Source: CBFGWV01 sp965652545 (GTDB lineage: Bacteria > Pseudomonadota > Gammaproteobacteria > Competibacterales > Competibacteraceae). Taken from it: a stretch of DNA of 13,387 bases. This document shows positions 1-5,547 of this stretch, piece by piece; the first letter of the stretch is position 1; every line of letters begins with the position of its first letter. The translations under genes were made by a program, and so were the position numbers. Under the pieces are notes generated by a model, which was not told the origin of the DNA, did not search any database, and saw only the letters and a list, made by a program, of their open reading frames with translations. The stretch spans positions 1 to 13,387 of the forward strand of contig CBFGWV010000123.1 in the NCBI GenBank assembly GCA_965652545.1, written 5' to 3'.

Positions 1-124
1 CGTCGCCAGCACGGACACCGCCGTCGAGCGTACAAGGATGTATTCACAGCGCGTCAGCGGGGAGCCCCCGGCACTCAGCAGGCGGGTTCCCGGCACCGAC
101 CTCGGCCCGTCGTCGCCACGGATG

Positions 125-1057
125 CTACCCCCGCGGCCGCCCTAGCCAGGGCCATCGCGGCAGGCGCAGCCGCAGCCGCGCCTCGCGGTGGGCGATGTAC
201 AGGCCGCTGGCGATCACCACCGCCAACCCCGTCCAGACATGACTGGCAGGCACCTCGCCCCACACCGCGAAGCCCAGCACACTGGTCCAGACAATGGCCA
301 CATAATCGAACGGTGCAATCACCGCCGCATCCGCAAACCGGAACGCCATCGTCACCGCAATCTGCGCCAAGCCCCCGATCACCCCCAGTGCCACCAGCAC
401 CAGCCAACCGGTCACATCCGGCGCGACCCAGACGAACGGCAGACCACAGCCGGTAATGAGCACCGATGCCGCGAGGTAATAGAAGACGATCGCCCCCGGC
501 GACTCCGTACGGTTCATCCGCCGCACGAAAATCATCACCAGCGCATACAACACCGTCGCGACGACAGCCACCACCACCGTCAAATCGACCGTCTCCGCCC
601 CTGGCCGAACAATCCACAGCACACCAGCGAAGCCCACCACCACAGCCGCCCAGCGGCGCGGACCGACATACTCGCCCAACAACGGCACCGACAAAGCCGT
701 AACAAACAACGGCGCTGCAAAGCTGATCGCAATCACCGTCGCAAATGGCAGATTGGCCAGCGCATAGAAGAAACACCCGGCCGAGGTCAACCCCACCAAT
801 GCACGCCACAAGTGATCCAACGGACGGTGTGTCCGCAACGCGTCGATCGCACCCACACGCCACAGAAGAACCAGCACCGGCAACATTGCAAAGAGATTGC
901 GGAAGAACAGCAACTGGATCGTCGGGTAGTCCGGCCCCAACCACTTGACCAGAGCGTTCATCACCGAGAACAACGCAGTCGCCAGGATCATGAACCCGAT
1001 GCCGCGCCCCGGCGACACCGGTCGCGCATCCGTGCCCGCGGTGCTCAATAGTTGCAC
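125..1057 (-). CDS. DMT superfamily (EamA) inner-membrane transporter
   Basis: A 310-residue, very hydrophobic protein with two tandem EamA-type halves (about residues 18-150 and 160-295) and roughly ten membrane segments, the usual size and layout of the drug/metabolite transporter superfamily. The N-terminal half has the typical stretch around 'MNALVKWLG' and 'LFFRNLFAMLPVL', and it closes with 'WAAVVVGFAGVLWIVRPG'. DMT proteins export metabolites or take up solutes; the substrate cannot be read from sequence. The start is taken as GTG at 1057, which overlaps the last 13 nt of the upstream cyclase gene, so the two are probably co-transcribed and translationally coupled. No good SD precedes this GTG; an in-frame ATG at 991 is an alternative and would leave the first membrane segment intact. 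The C-terminus is basic (R-rich) and cytosolic by inference. Family assignment is firm, function open. Confidence 0.9.
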   Translation of the reverse strand: MQLLSTAGTDARPVSPGRGIGFMILATALFSVMNALVKWLGPDYPTIQLLFFRNLFAMLPVLVLLWRVGAIDALRTHRPLDHLWRALVGLTSAGCFFYALANLPFATVIAISFAAPLFVTALSVPLLGEYVGPRRWAAVVVGFAGVLWIVRPGAETVDLTVVVAVVATVLYALVMIFVRRMNRTESPGAIVFYYLAASVLITGCGLPFVWVAPDVTGWLVLVALGVIGGLAQIAVTMAFRFADAAVIAPFDYVAIVWTSVLGFAVWGEVPASHVWTGLAVVIASGLYIAHREARLRLRLPRWPWLGRPRG

Positions 1058-1944
1058 TGGAAGTAGACGATATCGTCCTGATTGCGGGCAAACCCCCGCC
1101 CCAGGCTGATCGACCCGGACTTGCGCAAATGCAGCTCGTCGCGGTGCAGCCAGATTTCGTCATCCTGACCCAGCTTGATGTAGGTGCCGTTGGTGGAGCG
1201 GTCGGTCACCACGAAATGCCGCCGCTTGAATTCGATCGTCGCGTGGATGCGGCTGACCCACTCCTGCTCCACCGTAATGCCGTTGCCGGCCTCCCGTCCC
1301 AGGGTAAACGGCTCGGACTTGTCATCCAGCTCGATGACCCGGCCGCGGTAGCACAACGTGACGACCGCCGCGGCCTCCTCATCGGCCGATGCGGCCTGCG
1401 TGCGGTGTACGGCGGTGAGGTCGGCGGTATCCTCTTGCCAGATCACCTCCGCGATATCCATGGGGAGCAGCTTTCCCGGCACCCGCGTCCGCCCCAGGCT
1501 GCGCAAACGCCATTCGCCCGATGAGGCGAGTGCCGCCAGTGTCGAAGCCGTGCCCACGATTTGTTCACGCTTGGCCAAGGCCACCATGCGTGCGGCTGTA
1601 TTCACCACATCGCCGAACACATCGTTCGGCTCGATCAGTGCAGTGCCGTGATGCAGGCCGATGCGGATGGCCAGATTCTCTTTGTGGAAGCCCGGATCGG
1701 CCGCCAGCCGGCGATGCATGCGACAAGCCGCCGTGACACCCGCGCGCGCATCTGGAAACGTGCACATGATCTCATCACCGATGGTTTTCACTACACGGCC
1801 CCCCTGGCCGTTGCAGATGTCGATCAACGCCGCCAATACCGAGGCGATCAGTTGCCGCGCGGTCACATCGCCGCGCTGCTCGAACAGGCGGGTGCTTCCG
1901 CTGATATCGGCAAACAGGATGGTGAGGTCTTGCGACTCGGTCAT
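1045..1944 (-). CDS. Class III adenylate/guanylate cyclase fused to C-terminal FHA domain
   Basis: A 299-residue soluble protein. Residues 5-165 form a class III nucleotide cyclase catalytic domain: metal-binding Asp13 in 'FADISGST', Lys53 and Asp57 in 'VVKTIGDE', and 'GDVVNTAAR' with Asp111, Asn114 and Arg118. Metal, purine-selecting and transition-state residues are therefore all present, and the Lys/Asp pair favours ATP over GTP (family knowledge). After a linker, about residues 195-290 form an FHA phosphothreonine-binding domain, with 'LGREAGNGITV', 'VSRIHATIEF' and 'STNGTYI' as the conserved Arg, Ser-Arg-x-His and Asn-Gly elements. The likely role is cAMP synthesis controlled by docking to a phosphorylated partner; no kinase is encoded nearby. 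There are no membrane segments. The ATG at 1944 starts just before the catalytic motif and lacks a strong SD. The downstream DMT transporter overlaps its 3' end. Confidence 0.93.
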   Translation of the reverse strand: MTESQDLTILFADISGSTRLFEQRGDVTARQLIASVLAALIDICNGQGGRVVKTIGDEIMCTFPDARAGVTAACRMHRRLAADPGFHKENLAIRIGLHHGTALIEPNDVFGDVVNTAARMVALAKREQIVGTASTLAALASSGEWRLRSLGRTRVPGKLLPMDIAEVIWQEDTADLTAVHRTQAASADEEAAAVVTLCYRGRVIELDDKSEPFTLGREAGNGITVEQEWVSRIHATIEFKRRHFVVTDRSTNGTYIKLGQDDEIWLHRDELHLRKSGSISLGRGFARNQDDIVYFQCNY

Positions 1945-2045
1945 GGACGGACGCTGGCGGCGATGCCGGACGGCCTGCTTACGGTAGCGTAAACCTCGCA
2001 GGTTGCCGAGCCTGCAAGCGACACCCGCTCAAGTCCGACAGCCTC

Positions 2046-2327
2046 TCAGGAGTTGTCTCCGGGCTCGCGAAAATACGGATGACCTGACAGATACCGCGCG
2101 TCGGGATCGGCGTCCGCCCCGGACAGCAAATGCCGCTTGACGCCCGGTTGCGCCAGACAGTCCGGACATGTCGTGTATTTTACCGGAAGCCCCTCAAGGC
2201 ACACCCCGTCGATGTCTGGCGAGGTCCAGCAGCCCTGGAAGATCTCGATGCTGCCGCAACGCTCACAGGCGAAGAAGACCGGGTCCATCATCGGGAAAAG
2301 TGAATCATCGAAAGCGTGGGATGCCAT
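2046..2327 (-). CDS. Small CxxC/CPxC zinc-ribbon-like protein (copy A)
   Basis: A 93-residue protein. The start is placed at ATG 2327 because 'GGAGG' sits six bases upstream; a longer reading to 2471 has no such support. It has 'CERCGSIEI' (CxxC) near residue 21 and 'CPDC' about 30 residues later, a spacing that fits a zinc ribbon. Between them lies 'WTSPD', also conserved in the neighbouring copy B. The C-terminus differs from copy B and is polar. No signal peptide or membrane segment is visible. The function is unknown; I do not recognise a named family. It is one of two tandem minus-strand paralogues, 180 nt downstream of copy B and 101 nt upstream of the cyclase gene. Conservation of all four cysteines and of the ribosome-binding site in both copies argues that it is real and expressed. 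Confidence 0.75.
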   Translation of the reverse strand: MASHAFDDSLFPMMDPVFFACERCGSIEIFQGCWTSPDIDGVCLEGLPVKYTTCPDCLAQPGVKRHLLSGADADPDARYLSGHPYFREPGDNS

Positions 2328-2391
2328 GGTCGGCCTCCGAAAGGAGCTGGTACGCGCATTATGCAAAGCATGGCTACAAAGCCGTGCCGCA

Positions 2392-2411
2392 TCTGTGAAG
2401 GATTGTTGCAG
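2392..2411 (-). repeat. 20-bp direct repeat upstream of zinc-ribbon gene A
   Basis: On the coding (minus) strand this 20-mer begins CTGCAACAATCC and lies 64 nt before the start codon of copy A. It is identical base for base to 2828-2847, which lies 65 nt before copy B. Flanking bases are much less conserved, so it is either a shared regulatory site (operator or untranslated leader element) or the best-preserved piece of a duplicated leader. I could not fit a convincing -35/-10 pair around it. Confidence 0.7.
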
Positions 2412-2507
2412 CGGACGGACGGTACCGTATCGTCCCGTGGCCGCACCTTTGACGCACAGTCTCCAGCACACGCGTTACCCTGCGGTGTCAGTCGCCGCAG
2501 GCCTGCC

Positions 2508-2762
2508 TTATCGACCGATGACCCGCCGCATGCTCTGACGCGGCGTCACAAACCCCGACAAGGGCAACAGATCGCAGGTCAGCGATATCGAGCAGTTGGG
2601 GCACAGCGTGTACGCCAGTTCAAAACCGTCGGTGCCGATGTCACCCACATCCGGCGAGGTCCACCATCCGGCGGAGATTTCAATGCTGCCGCAGCGGCAG
2701 CAGGCTTGATACGTGTGGGCCGTCCTGCGGCCCGGGTGTCCATTGAGCGCTTGGCTTGCCAT
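2508..2762 (-). CDS. Small CxxC/CPxC zinc-ribbon-like protein (copy B)
   Basis: An 84-residue paralogue of copy A. The start at ATG 2762 is chosen because 'GGAGG' lies six bases upstream, the same arrangement as in copy A; a longer frame to 2957 has no SD. Shared landmarks in order are an initial 'MAS', 'CxRCGSIEI', 'WTSPD', and 'Y-T-x-CPxC', so four cysteines in two knuckles separated by about 30 residues. An extra Cys precedes the first knuckle ('CCRC'). The C-terminus ends in a basic stretch ('RQSMRRVIGR'), unlike copy A. There is no signal peptide. It is divergent from the ydjM-like gene at 2942, with 179 bp between the two starts. Function unknown; metal binding is inferred from the cysteines. 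Confidence 0.75.
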   Translation of the reverse strand: MASQALNGHPGRRTAHTYQACCRCGSIEISAGWWTSPDVGDIGTDGFELAYTLCPNCSISLTCDLLPLSGFVTPRQSMRRVIGR

Positions 2763-2827
2763 TGCGCACCTCCAAATAGCGTCCTGTTCGTCCTTGATGA
2801 CCAGCATGAGCCGCCTGTGCTGGCACG

Positions 2828-2847
2828 TCTGTGAAGGATTGTTGCAG
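2828..2847 (-). repeat. 20-bp direct repeat upstream of zinc-ribbon gene B
   Basis: Identical to 2392-2411 and placed at nearly the same distance (65 versus 64 nt) from the start codon of its downstream paralogue. It lies in the 179-bp divergent region shared with the ydjM-like gene, so it could also affect that gene. Confidence 0.7.
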
Positions 2848-2941
2848 GTGCGTGGATGACACAATTGCTGACGTTTGCCGTGCCGCGGGAACCTCCGCGA
2901 CGACCGGATACTCCATGACTTGCAACTGATGAGGGGGATTG

Positions 2942-3970
2942 ATGGATTCACTGACACAGCTCGCCCTTGGGGCGGCGGTCGGCGGTGCCGTAATGGGCCG
3001 ACGCCATGGCGCGAAGGCGTTCGCCTGGGGCGCGGTGATCGGCACGTTGCCGGATCTCGACTCGTTCGTCGACTACGGCTCGCCGGTGGCGGACTTTACC
3101 TACCACCGCGGTTACAGCCATGCATTGCTGGTGCAGACGCTGGCCGCGCCGCTTCTGGCCTGGCTGATCAATCGCCTGCACCGGGGCGACGCGCGCGAGT
3201 ATCGCGGCTGGCTGCTGGCCACTTGGCTTGCGCTGGTCACCCATGCCCTGCTCGATGCATTTACGGTGTACGGAACCCAGCTCGCCCTGCCGTTGAGCGA
3301 CTATCCCTACGGTATCGGCAGCATATTCATCATCGACCCCTTGTACACGCTACCGCTGCTGCTGGGTGTGCTTGGCGCCATATTGTTGCGGCGACGGTGG
3401 GGGGAGATGACGGCGCTGCGCTGGAATACCATCGGCTTGATCGTCAGCAGCGGCTATCTGGCCTGGACCCTGGCCGCACAGCAATGGGTTCTGAAGCAGG
3501 CTCACGAGGCGTTGGCTGAGGCCGGCATCACCAGCGAGCACGTCCTGGTGACACCGACACCGTTCAACTCGCTGCTCTGGCGTATCGTCGCCGTCACCGA
3601 CGATGTGTATTACGAGGGTTTCCAGCGTGTGGGCGCAGCCGACCCGCCCCAGTTGCATGCTTATCGGCGCGAGCCTGCCTTGCTCGCCGACATCGATGAC
3701 GCCTGGGCCGTGCGCCGCCTGCAATACTTCACCAAAGGCTTCTATGGCGTCGAAAGGCACGGGGAGGCCACGGTCATCACCGACTTGCGCATGGGCGTCC
3801 AACCGTACTTCAGCTTTGCCTTCGAAGTCGGCCACATCAACGGCAACGGCGGTGTGTCGGTCACCGAGCCCGCGCGCCAAATACGCATCGAGCGGCCGCC
3901 GCTGGGCGAAGTGTTCGACGACCTGATCGCCTGCGGTACGGGCGCGGCCAGCATGCATATACAGTGCTGA
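2942..3970 (+). CDS. YdjM/YbcI-family membrane metal-dependent hydrolase (PF04307 type)
   Basis: A 342-residue protein. The N-terminal 160 residues match the YdjM/YbcI membrane family: 'LPDLDSF' (Asp38, Asp40), 'HRGYSH' (His55, His60) and 'THALLDAFTVYGTQ', which supply the His/Asp residues taken as metal ligands in this family. They are interspersed with about four hydrophobic segments. Residues 180-342 form a soluble domain beginning after another hydrophobic stretch, probably periplasmic. The E. coli members are poorly characterised, so 'hydrolase' rests on motif only. The start is ATG 2942, preceded by 'GAGGGGG'; a TTG one codon earlier is possible. The last codons and stop lie inside the left copy of the 116-bp repeat. 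The gene was probably followed directly by the sugar dehydrogenase now at 5543 before the insertion at 4063. Confidence 0.88.
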   Translation: MDSLTQLALGAAVGGAVMGRRHGAKAFAWGAVIGTLPDLDSFVDYGSPVADFTYHRGYSHALLVQTLAAPLLAWLINRLHRGDAREYRGWLLATWLALVTHALLDAFTVYGTQLALPLSDYPYGIGSIFIIDPLYTLPLLLGVLGAILLRRRWGEMTALRWNTIGLIVSSGYLAWTLAAQQWVLKQAHEALAEAGITSEHVLVTPTPFNSLLWRIVAVTDDVYYEGFQRVGAADPPQLHAYRREPALLADIDDAWAVRRLQYFTKGFYGVERHGEATVITDLRMGVQPYFSFAFEVGHINGNGGVSVTEPARQIRIERPPLGEVFDDLIACGTGAASMHIQC

Positions 3971-4062
3971 GACGGACACAGGCGAAGCCCCGCATCGGAA
4001 CCTGCCCGGCTGTACAGCGTCAAGTTCAAGACGTGAAGCCAAGCCCAGGAGCACGTCATGCC
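3947..4062 (+). repeat. 116-bp direct repeat, left copy
   Basis: Matches 5432-5547 over 116 bases with one substitution (A at 3985, C at 5470). It spans the last eight codons and stop of the ydjM-like gene, an 87-nt intergenic stretch, a CAGGAG ribosome-binding site and a now-orphaned ATG at 4058. That ATG opens only an 11-codon frame before TGA, so the copied start signal drives nothing recognisable here. Homology stops abruptly at both ends. Confidence 0.95.
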
Positions 4063-4107
4063 GGTTGCGGCGGCATCATCCCGGTGGAAGTGAACATTCC
4101 CGGCTGA
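4063..4107 (+). pseudogene. Possible 3' tail of a hydrogenase/NuoB-type small subunit
   Basis: Immediately after the left repeat, one frame reads 'GCGGIIPVEVNIPG' and then TGA at 4105-4107. This resembles the 'IIPVDVYIPGCPP' segment near the C-terminus of NuoB and group 4 [NiFe]-hydrogenase small subunits, with the expected Cys codon (TGC) replaced by TGA. Only about 15 residues are present, so the match may be chance. If real, it is a second gene cut at the repeat boundary. Confidence 0.22.
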
Positions 4108-4113
4108 CCGCTA

Positions 4114-4638
4114 TTATTGCAGCGAGCGCAGCAACGCCAGTCCGTCCTCCCACATACCGAGCTTGCTGTTTCCATTGATGTGGCCGGCAGTGCCGACGTT
4201 CACGAAGCGGCTTCCCCAAGCCTCGGCATAGCCGCGCGCATATTTCTGCTTGCCGAAGGGGTCATCCTCGCTCGACACCACGATGCTGGGGAACGGCAGC
4301 CGCTGCGCAGGCGGGTGCCGGAAGCCCGATGCCTCACTCGGGAAGTTGGGCCCAAGCGGATCGGGAATGGATACGAACATCGCAGCGCGCACGGCACCCG
4401 GTTCGGCCTGCATCGCCCATTCGGCAAGCGGCAGGCAACCGAGGCTGTGGGCAACGATCACGGGCGGCTCATCGACCGTGCACACAGTACGTTCGATGGC
4501 CGCTACCCAATCCGAGCAAACCGGCCGATCCCAGTTCGGCGCCTGTATGCGCCGAAACGCAGGATACGCTCGCTCCCAATGACTCTGCCAGTGGTCCGGC
4601 CCCGAATTGTTAATACCCGGCATGAGCAAGACCATCAT
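4114..4638 (-). CDS. RBBP9/YdeN-family alpha/beta serine hydrolase
   Basis: A 174-residue cytosolic protein, the usual length for the RBBP9/YdeN family. It opens with the family signature 'PGINNSGPDHWQSHW' (residues 7-21), carries the nucleophile Ser65 in 'VAHSLGC', an acidic residue in 'SSEDDPF' (Asp125 or Asp126) and His153 in 'GHINGNS', so the catalytic triad is complete. Members are small esterase-like hydrolases whose natural substrates are mostly unknown. The start at ATG 4638 is supported by 'GGGGAG' six bases upstream; ATG 4635 is one codon later. A much longer reading up to 5064 runs antisense through the regulator gene and is rejected. The gene is divergent from the Lrp/AsnC gene at 4768 across 129 bp, which suggests control by that regulator. 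It lies within the repeat-bracketed segment. Confidence 0.9.
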   Translation of the reverse strand: MMVLLMPGINNSGPDHWQSHWERAYPAFRRIQAPNWDRPVCSDWVAAIERTVCTVDEPPVIVAHSLGCLPLAEWAMQAEPGAVRAAMFVSIPDPLGPNFPSEASGFRHPPAQRLPFPSIVVSSEDDPFGKQKYARGYAEAWGSRFVNVGTAGHINGNSKLGMWEDGLALLRSLQ

Positions 4639-4767
4639 GTTTTTCTCCCCGTTTTGCTGTCTTCGATGAAGAAAGTCTAACGGGCCAGCCATACCAGCAC
4701 ATATCGGGTTACATTGGTTTTCATCGTATGATGCAGCGAAATCAGCGAAATTTTGCACGCATAACTT
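4639..4767. promoter_or_regulatory. Divergent control region with a 9-bp tandem repeat
   Basis: This 129-bp AT-richer spacer between the divergent hydrolase and Lrp/AsnC genes must hold both promoters. It contains a perfect tandem repeat of CAGCGAAAT at 4734-4742 and 4743-4751, and next to it a small dyad TCAT-CGT-ATGA (4721-4731). These are plausible binding sites for the adjacent regulator, as Lrp/AsnC proteins often bind their own promoter. I could not assign a confident -35/-10 pair in either direction. Confidence 0.4.
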
Positions 4768-5220
4768 ATGAAACAAAAGTTCGAGGCCGACCGCATTGAT
4801 TGGCGCATTCTTGAGCTCCTGCAGCGCAACGCCCGCATGACCAATACCGAGATCGGGAAGATCGTTGGGCTGTCTCAGCCGGCTGTTACCGCGCGCATCC
4901 GTGCTCTGGAAGAAACCGGAGTGATCGAAGGTTACTCGGCGCGCATCAATCCCCGGGCCCTCGGCCAGGAAATCACGGCCGTCATCCGCCTGCGTACCAG
5001 CCACGCAAAGATCAGCGCATGTCTCAAGGCATTCGAATCCACGCCCGAAATCCTGGAAGCGCACCGGATCACCGGCGAGGACTGTTTCATCGTGAAGGCA
5101 ACCTTCGCTGAGATGCCACGCTTGGAAGCCACCATAGACGCGCTCGCACGCTTCGGCTCCGTCACGACCTCATTGGTGCTCGCAACTTACCCACCAAAGC
5201 CGTTGGCAAACCCGGCATAA
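4768..5220 (+). CDS. Lrp/AsnC-family transcriptional regulator
   Basis: A 150-residue DNA-binding regulator of standard length for the family. Residues 9-60 form the winged helix-turn-helix ('DRIDWRILELLQRNAR', then 'TNTEIGKIVGLSQPAVTARI', 'GVIEGYSARI'). Residues 70-145 form the ligand-binding RAM/AsnC domain, with 'SKxxxxLKAFESTPEILEAHRITGEDCF'-like order ('ESTPEILEAHRITGEDCF' is visible). Such proteins sense amino acids or related small molecules; the ligand here is unknown. The ATG at 4768 has no evident SD. The gene faces away from the hydrolase, which is its most likely target, and is convergent (19 nt) with the truncated tautomerase. The three may once have been a functional neighbourhood in the donor genome. 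Confidence 0.93.
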   Translation: MKQKFEADRIDWRILELLQRNARMTNTEIGKIVGLSQPAVTARIRALEETGVIEGYSARINPRALGQEITAVIRLRTSHAKISACLKAFESTPEILEAHRITGEDCFIVKATFAEMPRLEATIDALARFGSVTTSLVLATYPPKPLANPA

Positions 5221-5239
5221 GGGCCCGCCGGGCAGCGCT

Positions 5240-5431
5240 CTATAGACGTCGATCCTGGACGTAACGGAATTCCTGCGTCGCCCCTGCGTAACCCCAAACG
5301 TCCGCACAGACGTCCTGAATGACGACACAACTCGCCGACAGCAGCGGACCCGGCAGGGATTCCGCTGCCTGCCAGACACGCGCAACGAAATCGGCCTCTT
5401 CCGTCTTGGTATTGGTGCCTTCGGTTACCCC
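5240..5431 (-). pseudogene. Tautomerase (4-oxalocrotonate tautomerase-like), 5'-truncated remnant
   Basis: Sixty-three codons in one open minus-strand frame ending in TAG. The start is missing because the sequence changes into the right 116-bp repeat at 5432. Reading from the break gives 'GVTEGTNTKTEEADF', then 'VVIQDVCADVWGYAG' and 'TQEFRYV'. These match, in order, the C-terminal half of the roughly 125-130-residue tautomerase family, in which 'VT(D/E)GTNTK' and 'YG(Y/F)GG.TQE(R)RY' are typical. The N-terminal half, including the catalytic Pro following the initiator Met, is absent, so the product cannot be active. An ATG inside the repeat (5440 on the minus strand) could let a short hybrid peptide be made, but there is no reason to think it is. 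It is convergent with the Lrp/AsnC gene. Confidence 0.8.
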
Positions 5432-5547
5432 GCCAGCATGCATATACAGTGCTGAGACGGACACAGGCGCAGCCCCGCATCGGAACCTGCCCGGCTGTAC
5501 AGCGTCAAGTTCAAGACGTGAAGCCAAGCCCAGGAGCACGTCATGCC
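5432..5547 (+). repeat. 116-bp direct repeat, right copy
   Basis: Second copy of 3947-4062 (115 of 116 bases identical). It ends two bases after the ATG of the sugar dehydrogenase and supplies that gene's 87-nt upstream region and CAGGAG SD. The left end of the copy is a dead fragment of the ydjM-like 3' end. So the dehydrogenase kept its native leader and the ydjM-like gene kept its native 3' end, each from a different copy. Confidence 0.95.

Larger units (their letters stand above)
4063..5431. other. 1.37-kb segment bracketed by 116-bp direct repeats (probable insertion)
   Basis: The segment between the two repeat copies contains an RBBP9-type hydrolase, a divergent Lrp/AsnC regulator, a 5'-truncated tautomerase at its right edge and perhaps a gene tail at its left edge. 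Genes outside (ydjM-like on the left, sugar dehydrogenase on the right) are intact, while genes at the inner edges are cut. This indicates that the segment was moved in, rather than that the flanks were rearranged. No transposase, integrase or terminal inverted repeats were found, so the mechanism is not evident. Integration of a circular molecule sharing 116 bp, or repair-associated capture with target duplication, would both give this structure. Confidence 0.7.

Noticed and set aside
1..124. Open frames at the left edge, including one on the plus strand ending at 144
   Set aside because: Too short, no motif, arginine- and proline-rich as expected for random GC-rich sequence. No gene claimed in 1-124.
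75..1163. Long minus-strand frame of 362 codons
   Set aside because: Overlaps the EamA transporter in another frame; composition (Gly/Cys/Arg-rich, no hydrophobic pattern) marks it as a shadow.
2340..2420. Sigma-70 promoter around CATAAT upstream of zinc-ribbon gene A
   Set aside because: No acceptable -35 at 16-18 bases and nothing equivalent before copy B.
4114..5064. Longer version of the RBBP9-type hydrolase with about 140 extra N-terminal residues
   Set aside because: The extension runs antisense through the Lrp/AsnC gene and across the promoter region; the family starts at the MPG motif and an SD precedes ATG 4638.
3947..5547. The bracketed segment as a classic insertion sequence or integron cassette
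   Set aside because: No transposase, no terminal inverted repeats, no attC-like structure, and the duplicated flank is far longer than an IS target duplication.
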